This document shows, one piece after another, positions 8,554-16,431 of a DNA stretch of 32,850 bases; the first letter of the stretch is position 1, and the number at the start of each line of letters is the position of its first letter. Below the pieces are notes generated by a model, which worked only from the letters and a program-made list of their open reading frames with translations, was not told the origin of the DNA and searched no databases. Made by a program: the position numbers and the translations under genes. The stretch is from an uncultured Nitrosomonas sp. (GTDB lineage Bacteria > Pseudomonadota > Gammaproteobacteria > Burkholderiales > Nitrosomonadaceae). The stretch lies in the NCBI GenBank assembly GCA_902826115.1, contig CADEDO010000036.1, forward strand, positions 1 through 32,850, given 5' to 3'.

Positions 8554-9633
8554 ATGAAATTAATTGAACGTTATATCGCACGTGAAGTATTACTGCCATT
8601 TACAGTAGTTCTTCTCATTCTGGTAGGCTTATTTGCCAGTTTTAGCAGCGCCCGACTGTTGGCAGGAGCAGTGACAGAAACATTGGGTATCGCCGCTCTG
8701 CTCAAACTCGTGTTCCTGAAAACATTGATTGCTCTCGAAGTGCTGATTCCCATTGCACTCTATATTTCCGTCATCATCGGCTTGGGCAGGCTCAATAAAG
8801 ATCAGGAATTGAATGTCATGCGATCCATCGGTGTCAGCGGTACACGCATTGTACTGACAGTACTGACTGTCGCGATACCGGTGGGCATCGTCAGCGGCAT
8901 GCTCTCTTCCTACGTTCGTCCTTGGGCCTATGCGGAAAGCTACATCCTGGATGCGCAGGCAGAAGCTGAATTAAATACCAATCGCTTCCAGGCCGGACGT
9001 TTTTATGGCAGCGAGCGCACTGGCAGAATCGTGTATGTGCGCAGCAAGGATGACACCAATAAAGAAATGCAATATGTTTTTCACTATATCAAGAAGCCGG
9101 AAAACAGTGAAATTGTCATTGCCAAGCAAGCTCGCCAGGTTCAACCGAAAACCTCTGAGCAAAGGCCGCATATTCAATTATCCGATGGCATGATTTATCG
9201 ATTAACGCATACCGCCAGTACCGATGATGTCATTCAATTCGAGAACATGACCTATTTTATCGATAGCGATTATGCGATGAATTACCGGCGCAAGGCAGCC
9301 GCAACCAGGACACTATGGGAATCTGATCAGCCACGTGATATTGCAGAACTGCAATGGCGCATTTCCCGCCCACTATCAACCATACTCATGGCGCTGATAG
9401 CCGTGGCATTTATTCGCACTGCACCGCGCCAAGACAAGACTGATCGAACTTATCTCTTCGCAGCCTTGCTGTTCACGGTTTATTACAATCTGAGCGGATT
9501 AGCCAAAACCTGGGTAGAACAAAGCGTCGTTGGCAGCATACCTGGCATCTGGTGGCTTTATCTGACCATGTCATTAGCTCTCGGCATGTATGCACTATTC
9601 ACAAGAAAGAAACAATTTTCACGCAAGCCATGA
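8554..9633 (+). CDS. LptF/LptG-family permease (LptF-like)
   Basis: A 359-residue inner-membrane protein of the YjgP/YjgQ family. It opens with LIERYIAREVLLPF, has three hydrophobic segments (about 13-35, 54-77, 98-118), a large periplasmic beta-jellyroll region (about 120-265) and three C-terminal segments (271-288, 300-318, 330-349). The GRLNKDQELNVMRSIGVS stretch near 78-95 is the coupling-helix region that contacts the LptB ATPase. In the Lpt system LptF and LptG pull lipopolysaccharide from the inner membrane into the periplasmic bridge. The gene ends by overlapping the next start in ATGA. Unlike the usual lptFG pair, it is not beside pepA but between lipid-synthesis genes, so it may be a paralogue handling this cluster's product. 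I leave the symbol open for that reason. Confidence 0.85.
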   Translation: MKLIERYIAREVLLPFTVVLLILVGLFASFSSARLLAGAVTETLGIAALLKLVFLKTLIALEVLIPIALYISVIIGLGRLNKDQELNVMRSIGVSGTRIVLTVLTVAIPVGIVSGMLSSYVRPWAYAESYILDAQAEAELNTNRFQAGRFYGSERTGRIVYVRSKDDTNKEMQYVFHYIKKPENSEIVIAKQARQVQPKTSEQRPHIQLSDGMIYRLTHTASTDDVIQFENMTYFIDSDYAMNYRRKAAATRTLWESDQPRDIAELQWRISRPLSTILMALIAVAFIRTAPRQDKTDRTYLFAALLFTVYYNLSGLAKTWVEQSVVGSIPGIWWLYLTMSLALGMYALFTRKKQFSRKP

Positions 9634-10691
9634 TCATTTATCGCTATATCGCCTATCAAGTACTGATCGGCTTCATCATTTCCACCGCAGTGTTACTGCC
9701 TTTATTCAGCTTCTTTGATTTATTGGATCAATTGGATGATGTGGGCAGAGGCACTTATCGTGTCATTGATGCCTTCACATACACTGCAATGCTTTTGCCG
9801 CGCAGATTTATTCAGATCGCACCCTTTGTCGCTTTATTGGGCACTGTCATCGCACTTGGAAAACTGGCGGTGAATTCTGAATTGATTGCCTTGCGCGTAG
9901 CGGGTCTTTCGCCTCTGCGCATCAGCTTTGCGCCTTTGACTATCGGTATTTTATTACTGTTCAGCGTTGCCATTCTGGAGCAATTCATAGCGCCTCAACT
10001 GCAACAAAAAGCCATTACTTATCGGGCAGTTGCATTGGAAAAAAGCGCCGAGCTCGGCAAGGACCTGGGAATCTGGACACGCAATGAAAACAATATTCTG
10101 CGCATAGGTCAAATGTTGCACGCGCAAAAAGCAGCGGATATTGAAATCCTGCATTTGAATAAAGCCGGTTTTTTGCTCACGCATACCCGTGCACAATTTG
10201 CCGATATCATGGACAATGATGTCTGGGAATTGAGTAATGTAATCATCAGAACCTTTTCCGAAGATCAAGTTTCTGCCACTCACTTGGATTCATTAAGTTG
10301 GCCGTCTTTTCTGAATCCGGAAGATATCTTGACACTCACCAAACCCCCGGAAAGCCTGTCACCGCTCGAGTTAGTAAGGCACGTCGAGTTTCTGCGCAGC
10401 ACCGGGCAAGATGCCGACTCCTATGCACTGGCATTATGGCGCAAAGCGGGCAGTGCCTTGATGACGATTGCCATGCTGTTACTATCCATTCCCTTTGTAT
10501 TCGGATCGATACGCACAGGTCTAGGCAATAAATTGGTATTTGCAGCGCTGATTGGGCTTGCGGTTTACTTATTGGATCAGATTATCGCCAATGCTGGCCT
10601 AATTTTGCACTTAAACCCTGCACTCATCGCGCTGGTCCCTGGTTTGGTGATGATCTTTCTGGCAAATATATGGTTACGTCGAACTTTTTAA
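9630..10691 (+). CDS. LptF/LptG-family permease (LptG-like)
   Basis: A 353-residue partner of the preceding permease, starting at the ATG at 9630 that overlaps its stop by four bases; the frame is open further upstream, but those codons lie inside the neighbour. It begins IIYRYIAYQVLIGF, continues DLLDQLDDVGRGTYRVIDAFTY and has LGKLAVNSELIALRVAGLSP, which resemble LptG more than LptF. Six membrane segments flank a periplasmic domain, with the last three in the final 100 residues (SALMTIAMLLLSIPFVFGS onward). The pair should form the two-subunit membrane core that a LptB-type ATPase powers. No ATPase gene is in the window, so the housekeeping LptB would have to serve it. Confidence 0.85.
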   Translation: MIIYRYIAYQVLIGFIISTAVLLPLFSFFDLLDQLDDVGRGTYRVIDAFTYTAMLLPRRFIQIAPFVALLGTVIALGKLAVNSELIALRVAGLSPLRISFAPLTIGILLLFSVAILEQFIAPQLQQKAITYRAVALEKSAELGKDLGIWTRNENNILRIGQMLHAQKAADIEILHLNKAGFLLTHTRAQFADIMDNDVWELSNVIIRTFSEDQVSATHLDSLSWPSFLNPEDILTLTKPPESLSPLELVRHVEFLRSTGQDADSYALALWRKAGSALMTIAMLLLSIPFVFGSIRTGLGNKLVFAALIGLAVYLLDQIIANAGLILHLNPALIALVPGLVMIFLANIWLRRTF

Positions 10692-10712
10692 CCACAATTC
10701 TATGATTGTGGT
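10691..10712 (+). terminator. Stem-loop at the lptG-like stop
   Basis: ACCACAAT (10691-10698) and ATTGTGGT (10705-10712) make an 8-base stem starting at the stop codon. The following bases (CTTAAAAC) lack a T run, so it may only attenuate transcription into the CDP-alcohol phosphotransferase gene about 100 bases downstream. Confidence 0.35.
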
Positions 10713-10809
10713 CTTAAAACATCTACAATCGCGTAGCCTTGCGTAATCGGGTACGCACTTATGAATGTAACCATTTCAGACAAAACCCAATATTCATCAC
10801 ATATTACAC

Positions 10810-12057
10810 ATGCCGACTTCAACATATATCTATATCTTTGGTGAGAGCGAAACAAAAATTTGGGGATTAACCGGCCGCGAGCGCTTACAGCGCATGCTCG
10901 CAGGACGAGAGAGAATTACCTTCGCCGACGATCCCGAGAAAATACCTTCCGGTGCTACTGCGTTATTTTTGAATGCTAATTTTCTATTTGATGCGCGCGT
11001 ACTCACAGCATTACTCGGTCTTGACAAGAAAATCGCTTTGTACAGCAACGAAGGCAGCCCAGCCGCGATATATGTTGAAGGTGATCAGGCATCCCGCTTA
11101 CTCAGAAATTTGAACAGTAATCAAAGCCAGAATTATAAGTTCGTGCTGCTCACCATCCCGCGCATTGGTTTGAGTGACTTAGCAATAGACTTTCAACAAA
11201 ATTTGAAAAAGAAAGATCCACCGTATCTCTTGCCAATCAGTGAAGCAAATCGGTATCTATTGGAAAAAGAGCTGTTTTCAGGATCCTATAAAGGCGTAAC
11301 CGATCTGGTAACTAAATGGCTTTGGCCGGTTCCGGCATTCTGGTCGACGCATTTTTGCGTACGCCACGGTTGGCAACCGAATCACGTCACCTACCTCAGC
11401 GTTGTTTTTGCAGCACTGGCTGGTCTCGCGTTTTGGATGGGATTTTTTGGCATTGGATTGGCCATGGGCTGGTTCATGACCTTTCTGGATACCGTTGATG
11501 GTAAATTGGCGCGCGTTACCGTAACTTCCAGCCGCTTCGGTGATGTACTCGACCACGGTTTAGACATCGTTCACCCACCGCTGTGGTATTTGGCCTGGGG
11601 AGTCGGTCTGGCGGGCACGGCAACCCCCATAGCCGGTCTGGAAATTCTTATGTGGCTGATGCTGATCGGATATGTGGGCGGACGTTTGTGTGAAGGCGCA
11701 TTCCAGCTATGGCTGGCACCATTTGATATGTTTATCTGGCGCAAACTGGATTCTTTTAATCGACTTATTACCGCCAGACGCAATCCCAATCTGCTATTGC
11801 TCACTTATGGATGGTTAATCGACCAACCTCATGTGGGACTATTATTGGTCGTTGCCTGGCATTTAATCTCAACCGGCATCCTTGCATGGCGTTTGATGGT
11901 TGGCTGGCGGACTCGACAAAAAGACGGCGCACTGAAATCATGGCTGCAGGACATCGATCCAGCGCGCGACCGCGACATATGGGCGGTCAAAATTTTTACC
12001 CGTGCACCACTCAATTTGAAAAAACCCTATCCTTCCTCTTCCAATTCCATACGTTAG
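10810..12057 (+). CDS. CDP-alcohol phosphotransferase with degenerate N-terminal nucleotidyltransferase-like domain
   Basis: A 415-residue two-part protein. Residues about 185-365 are the membrane CDP-alcohol phosphatidyltransferase domain; the family signature D-x2-D-G-x2-A-R-x8-G-x3-D-x3-D is complete, with D227, D230, G231, A234, R235, G244, D248 and D252. Several hydrophobic helices flank it. Residues 1-170 look like a worn nucleotidyltransferase domain (GLTGRERLQRMLAG, ALFLNANFLFDARVL, PAAIYVEGD) without a glycine-rich nucleotide loop, recalling the two-domain inositol-phosphate cytidylyltransferase/DIPP synthases. The enzyme should move a phosphoalcohol between a CDP-linked donor and an alcohol acceptor in the inner membrane. 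The upstream separate nucleotidyltransferase or the downstream Tam41-like domain could supply the donor. Ribosome site weak; the kinase gene follows after 9 bases. Confidence 0.85.
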   Translation: MPTSTYIYIFGESETKIWGLTGRERLQRMLAGRERITFADDPEKIPSGATALFLNANFLFDARVLTALLGLDKKIALYSNEGSPAAIYVEGDQASRLLRNLNSNQSQNYKFVLLTIPRIGLSDLAIDFQQNLKKKDPPYLLPISEANRYLLEKELFSGSYKGVTDLVTKWLWPVPAFWSTHFCVRHGWQPNHVTYLSVVFAALAGLAFWMGFFGIGLAMGWFMTFLDTVDGKLARVTVTSSRFGDVLDHGLDIVHPPLWYLAWGVGLAGTATPIAGLEILMWLMLIGYVGGRLCEGAFQLWLAPFDMFIWRKLDSFNRLITARRNPNLLLLTYGWLIDQPHVGLLLVVAWHLISTGILAWRLMVGWRTRQKDGALKSWLQDIDPARDRDIWAVKIFTRAPLNLKKPYPSSSNSIR

Positions 12058-12066
12058 AAACACTGC

Positions 12067-14061
12067 ATGACTTCACCAACAAGGATTGATCGCCTGCAAA
12101 CCGGAGCTGCTAAAATAGGCTGCGTACTCAATCCAATGAGCGGGCAAACACGCAAACACCTAGCGGCCATTCAACAAGCTCTAAATGACATACCCGGCAT
12201 GAAGGTTTGTGAAGCAGCCGATGCGATAGCTTTTAAAGCGGCCATCGATCACCTGATACAGGCAGACATCGACTTACTGGTCGTCGTTGCCGGAGATGGC
12301 ACGACCCATGCCATACTCAGCCATTTGTTTGCGACTCTAGCATTTAGTCAATGGCCGGTACTGATGATCATACCGGGCGGCACCACCAACATGACTTCGC
12401 TCGATATCGGCGTTCACGACAAACCTGTGCAGGCCTTGCATCGCTTACGTGATTATCTGCTAAATCCATCCACTCCCAAGCTCGCGCAACGTCCAGTGTT
12501 GTGTATCGAACAGGCTGGCATGAAGCCAATTTACGGCATGTTCTTTGCGGTTGGGCTGGTGGCACGCGGGGTTAAGTTTTCGCGCAGCCCAGTCAAACAA
12601 CTGGGCATCACCGGCGGCATCTTCACTGCAATGGTAATGCTGCGATCATTGGCAGGCATGCTGGTTGGCATGGCATTGGGACATCATCAAAGCGAATGGG
12701 CACCAGTGACCATGACCTTGACGGAAGACAATGAGCGAACGCATAAAGGCACTTATCTGTTTGCTTTGGTTAGCGCATTGGACTGTTTGTTATTAAATAT
12801 GCGCCCTTATTGGGGACAAGAACCTGCACCGCTGCATGTTACTTTTGTCAGCCAGCAACGCAAGCGCCTATGGCGCTCAGTATGGCCCCTACTCTCCGGT
12901 GGCGGTCGGGTGCTGAAGGAAACGGATGGTTACTATAGTCACAATTCCCATTCTGTAACCTTGCATATGGATGATGAATATATTGTCGACGGCGAATTGT
13001 ATCGATCGACCAGCACACTTGAACCATTGCGGATTACCGCAACGAATCCCGTAACATTTTTAGTTTTAAAGGACACTGCTACTACCATGACTAGCTCCAT
13101 CACTGCGCCCGCCGCGCAACTACCCGTTCGACTAATTAATGAAGTTGCATGGGAAAGCAATAAAGCGGTATCCCCTGATCTCATTCCATTGGTAGATTCG
13201 CTCGTTACGCGCTTTGGCGAATCACTGGATGCCGTGATTCTGTACGGCTCCTGTTTGCATTCTGCTTGCAGCCTGGACGAAGGTATCGTCGACCTGTATG
13301 TCGTCGTAAATAGTTACTACATGGCTTATCCCAAACGTTATTTAGCGAATTTAAATACCTGGCTGGCACCCAATGTCTTCTATTTGGAACTTCCTCATCA
13401 GGGCAGAACATTGCGCGCAAAGTACGCCGTGATTTCGACGCAAGATTTTGAACGTGGCGCGCAATTCTGGTTTCATCCCTATATCTGGGCGCGCTTTGCG
13501 CAGCCATCGCGGCTACTCTACTGCCTTAATGATTCCATACGGGAACGGATTTATGCGGCGCTGGCGCATTCCGTTGTTACCTTCTTAAAATCAGGGGTAC
13601 CTACGCTCGAAGCAGGCATACTGGATGTCGAAGAGATCTGGACGCGTTGTCTGATGCTCACTTATGCCGCCGAATTACGAGCAGAGCGAGAAACACGTGC
13701 GCGACATCTGGCACAAGCCAATCTGAGCGCATTCATTCGACTGACAGAAGTCGCTGCTCCCATGCTCACAGGATTGTTGGAAAAACAAGAAAATGGCAAA
13801 TACCTCTGCATAACCGATCCGAAGATGCAACAGCAAGCCCTCTGGCACTGGCGTTTACGCCGCTGGCAGGGGAGGATTCTGTCAATCCTGCGCCTATCCA
13901 AAGCAACGCTTACCTTTAACAATAGCGTCGAGTACGCGGTCTGGAAAATAGAACGGCACACGGGCGTCAGTGTGGAAATTACTCCGATGCTGCGCCGCCA
14001 TCCCATCCTGTGGGGCTTAAAAGTCGCGTGGCAATTATTACGGCGGGGCGTGTTGCGCTAA
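12067..14061 (+). CDS. Lipid kinase fused to Tam41-like cytidylyltransferase-fold domain
   Basis: A 664-residue fusion. Residues about 15-330 are a diacylglycerol/sphingosine-kinase (LCB5/DgkB-type) domain: IGCVLNPMSG at 17-26, the nucleotide motif as VAGDGTTH (74-81; the family usually has GGDGT), IPGGTTNM at 102-109, and a closing VDGELYR near 307-313. After a linker around 335-350, residues about 355-600 have a nucleotidyltransferase fold: ILYGS at 391-395, an acidic strand VDLYVVV at 408-414, KYAVIS at 452-457 and YIWARFAQPSRLL at 472-484. The order YGS, acidic strand, KYxVxS, then W-x-RxxxP matches Tam41/Mmp37 phosphatidate cytidylyltransferase. Taken together, one chain could phosphorylate a lipid and then load it with CMP. 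No frameshift is seen and the frame is continuous; an internal ATG at codon 341 could allow a separate C-terminal product, but it lacks a good ribosome site. Confidence 0.75.
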   Translation: MTSPTRIDRLQTGAAKIGCVLNPMSGQTRKHLAAIQQALNDIPGMKVCEAADAIAFKAAIDHLIQADIDLLVVVAGDGTTHAILSHLFATLAFSQWPVLMIIPGGTTNMTSLDIGVHDKPVQALHRLRDYLLNPSTPKLAQRPVLCIEQAGMKPIYGMFFAVGLVARGVKFSRSPVKQLGITGGIFTAMVMLRSLAGMLVGMALGHHQSEWAPVTMTLTEDNERTHKGTYLFALVSALDCLLLNMRPYWGQEPAPLHVTFVSQQRKRLWRSVWPLLSGGGRVLKETDGYYSHNSHSVTLHMDDEYIVDGELYRSTSTLEPLRITATNPVTFLVLKDTATTMTSSITAPAAQLPVRLINEVAWESNKAVSPDLIPLVDSLVTRFGESLDAVILYGSCLHSACSLDEGIVDLYVVVNSYYMAYPKRYLANLNTWLAPNVFYLELPHQGRTLRAKYAVISTQDFERGAQFWFHPYIWARFAQPSRLLYCLNDSIRERIYAALAHSVVTFLKSGVPTLEAGILDVEEIWTRCLMLTYAAELRAERETRARHLAQANLSAFIRLTEVAAPMLTGLLEKQENGKYLCITDPKMQQQALWHWRLRRWQGRILSILRLSKATLTFNNSVEYAVWKIERHTGVSVEITPMLRRHPILWGLKVAWQLLRRGVLR

Positions 14062-14129
14062 CGCCTCTTCAAGTGAGCTTAAGAAATCATCAAGATCAAC
14101 AATCTACGGACTTTTTAATGGAGAAAAAC

Positions 14130-14777
14130 ATGAACTATTTATATCGTTTACTCTTTGTGTCAGTATTGCTTATGCTAACTGCCTGTTCCACCATGTATCT
14201 CGAAGGTTTGGAAAAAGTCGGCATTCCCAAACGCGATGTGATGGTTTACCGGGTTGAAAAAGCGCGTGACACGCAAGAAGAAACCAAGGAACAATTCAAA
14301 TCGGCCCTGGAACAATTTACCGCTGCCACCAATTTCAGCGGCGGTGATTTAGAAGCCACCTATAAAAAACTTAATGAGGCTTATGAAGGCAGCGTCAGCA
14401 AAGCGGATGAAGTCAAAAACCGGATTGCGGACATTGAAAGTGTATCCGAGGCCCTGTTTAATGAATGGAAGCTGGAAATTTCGCAGTATAGTAGCGCTGC
14501 ACTAAAACAGAGCAGTCAGAAAAAACTCGATACCACGCAAGCGCATTACCGGCAGTTGATCGCTTCCATGAAGCAAGCTGAAGCCAAAATTCAACCGATT
14601 CTGACTGTATTTCACGATCAGGTCATGTTCCTCAAGCACAATCTCAATGCGCGCGCCATTGCTTCGCTCAAGGGGGAGTTGGGCACCATCAAATCAGACG
14701 TATCCGTTTTGATTGCTTCGATGGAAAAGTCGATTAATGAAGCAAATGCGTTTATTAATACCATGGAACAAAAATAA
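14130..14777 (+). CDS. DUF2959-type lipoprotein
   Basis: A 215-residue periplasmic-facing lipoprotein. The signal peptide MNYLYRLLFVSVLLMLTACS carries a lipobox LTAC with the acyl-accepting cysteine at 19. The mature part is almost wholly helical and charged (VYRVEKARDTQEETKEQFKS, then long coiled-coil-like stretches), fitting the DUF2959 family, whose function is unknown to me. The start at 14130 is preferred over ATG 14118 because GGAG at 14120-14123 sits seven bases before it. The gene lies 68 bases after the kinase fusion on the same strand, so it may belong to the lipid cluster, perhaps as a periplasmic helper, though this is only positional inference. A stem-loop follows the gene. Confidence 0.8.
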   Translation: MNYLYRLLFVSVLLMLTACSTMYLEGLEKVGIPKRDVMVYRVEKARDTQEETKEQFKSALEQFTAATNFSGGDLEATYKKLNEAYEGSVSKADEVKNRIADIESVSEALFNEWKLEISQYSSAALKQSSQKKLDTTQAHYRQLIASMKQAEAKIQPILTVFHDQVMFLKHNLNARAIASLKGELGTIKSDVSVLIASMEKSINEANAFINTMEQK

Positions 14778-14797
14778 TTCAGGTAGAATGCAACCGC

Positions 14798-14819
14798 AAA
14801 TGTAGGAAAAATTACATTT
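14798..14819 (+). terminator. Stem-loop after the DUF2959 gene
   Basis: AAATGTA (14798-14804) pairs with TACATTT (14813-14819) across an 8-base loop, followed by AACTTTT. A second hairpin, TGGCAG-AAAG-CTGCCA, lies at 14846-14861 between two copies of CATCAATA. Either could end the lipid-cluster transcript. Neither is a textbook intrinsic terminator. Confidence 0.35.
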
Positions 14820-14961
14820 AACTTTTAAAAACCCATCAATAATACTGGCAGAAAGCTGCCATCAATATCATTCGGATCATAATTTATCGATTTAAACTGA
14901 AATAAAAACCATCCAATTCATCAGCATAAAAGATCGCTGATATCTGTTAGAGGAAATTTTT

Positions 14962-15324
14962 ATGAAAATACACGCTGCTTCACTAGCATTGTATGGTGCT
15001 GTCGCTTTTATCACATTAAATTCCTGCGCTGCCTTAGCGGGAACAGGACATGCTGTTCACTATCACGATAAGTATCAAGGCAGAAAAACAGCCAATGGCG
15101 AAGTTTTTGATCAAAACAAACTGACTGCCGCCCACAATCAACTTCCTTATGGATCCAAAGTAAAAGTCACTAACTTAGCGAATAACCAAAGTGTCATCGT
15201 CAAAATCAATGACCGCATGGCGCAACATAATCGAAATATCATTGATGTCACAAAACACGCCGCCAAAAGACTGGGTTTTTTTGGCAAAGGGCGCGCACGG
15301 GTTATTCTTGAACGAATACAATAA
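14962..15324 (+). CDS. Short RlpA-like double-psi beta-barrel protein
   Basis: A 120-residue exported protein with a signal peptide (about 1-26, cleavage near ALAG) and one RlpA double-psi barrel domain. Conserved pieces are TANGEVFDQNKLTAAHNQLP, GSKVKVTNL, VKINDR and NIIDVTKHAAKRLGF. The acidic, histidine and aspartate positions implicated in RlpA lytic transglycosylase activity (GE, AAH, IND) are all present, but the usual DRGPF loop reads DRMAQHN. There is no C-terminal SPOR domain, so it lacks the septum-targeting module of full RlpA. The ATG at 14962 has GAGGAAA nine bases upstream. It may trim denuded glycan strands or simply bind cell wall. It appears to be a single-gene unit. Confidence 0.85.
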   Translation: MKIHAASLALYGAVAFITLNSCAALAGTGHAVHYHDKYQGRKTANGEVFDQNKLTAAHNQLPYGSKVKVTNLANNQSVIVKINDRMAQHNRNIIDVTKHAAKRLGFFGKGRARVILERIQ

Positions 15325-15432
15325 CTCTGTTTGAAGTCATCAGACTGCAATTACAGGCGATAGCTGTCATTTTTCCTCTAAAACTACAAGGGGAAATGTC
15401 TGGCACTGATACATGCTGCTACCAGCAAGTCA

Positions 15433-16281
15433 TTAAATGAAACGCATCGACAGATCTATCGCCTGAATATTTTTAGTCAATCCGCCGATAGAAATCCGAT
15501 CAACACCCGTTTCAGCCACTTGACGCACCGTCTGTAAATTAATGTTGCCGGATGCTTCCAGGATAATGCGCTCACCGCCGGCTTGCTGGCGAGTTAACGT
15601 GACCGCATCCGACAATTGTCTTAGCGAAAAATTATCCAGCAACACCATACTGGCTCCGGCAGCTATCGCTTCTTGCAGCTCTTGCAGGGACTCCACCTCA
15701 ATTTGAATAAAAACATGAGGCGGTGCAATTTCCTGCGCTTTGACCAAGGCTGGTTTAATACCACCGGCAGCCATAATATGATTTTCCTTGATCAGGATGC
15801 CATCATACAAACCCAGTCGATGATTAATGCCGCCACCGCAAGTCACGGCGTATTTTTGCGCCATGCGCAATCCCGGCAATGTTTTGCGAGTATCAACGAT
15901 AGCGGCTCCTGTGCCCACGATGGCATCGACATAATGCCGGGTTTGCGTGGCCACGGCAGATAACAACTGCAGAAAGTTTAACGCTGAGCGCTCAGCGGTC
16001 AACAATGCGCGCGCATTGCCGGTAACTTCGCATAGCTTCTGTCCGGCTTGTAGTTTATCTCCATCCTTTGCAAACCAATCAATCACTGTATCGGGTGCCA
16101 AGGTCATAAAGCAGGTTGCAAACCACTGCATACCGCACAACACCGCGTCTTCCCGACTGATCACACTGGCATTCATTGTTGTGCCGCTTGGAATCAATGC
16201 GGCTGTCAAATCGCCTTCCCCCACATCTTCTGTTAACGCCTGCTGTACATTCCGTTGAATCTCATCGCGCAAATCTTTCAA
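15433..16281 (-). CDS. nadC: Quinolinate phosphoribosyltransferase (nicotinate-nucleotide pyrophosphorylase)
   Basis: A 282-residue enzyme converting quinolinate and PRPP to nicotinate mononucleotide with loss of CO2, in de novo NAD synthesis. Diagnostic stretches are LTEDVGEGDLTAALIP near the start, VDTRKTLPGLR with the substrate-binding Arg/Lys, GGGINHRLGLYDGILIKENH, and the C-terminal EASGNINLQTVRQVAETGVD and ISIGGLTK. The length is normal. It appears to begin with TTG at 16281: no ATG occurs before residue 31, and AAGG lies ten bases upstream. It is divergent from the glutamate-synthase-like gene, with a 150-base shared control region. Confidence 0.95.
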   Translation of the reverse strand: MKDLRDEIQRNVQQALTEDVGEGDLTAALIPSGTTMNASVISREDAVLCGMQWFATCFMTLAPDTVIDWFAKDGDKLQAGQKLCEVTGNARALLTAERSALNFLQLLSAVATQTRHYVDAIVGTGAAIVDTRKTLPGLRMAQKYAVTCGGGINHRLGLYDGILIKENHIMAAGGIKPALVKAQEIAPPHVFIQIEVESLQELQEAIAAGASMVLLDNFSLRQLSDAVTLTRQQAGGERIILEASGNINLQTVRQVAETGVDRISIGGLTKNIQAIDLSMRFI

Positions 16282-16431
16282 TTCTTTCTTACCTTAATTT
16301 TCAATGAAGGATGAAAGTATAGTATAGCTGGTTAGTTGAACGGCATTCGCATTCGTTACCGGTGTTCAGAATATTCACTTACCCCTACTGAACGGATAGT
16401 ATATGCTGTCCATCATCAATAGGGAGGCTGT

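Noticed and set aside
13087-14061. Separate gene starting at an internal ATG within the kinase fusion
   Set aside because: The frame is continuous, there is no good ribosome site before that ATG, and the kinase domain has no stop; a fusion is the simpler reading, although a second product is not excluded.
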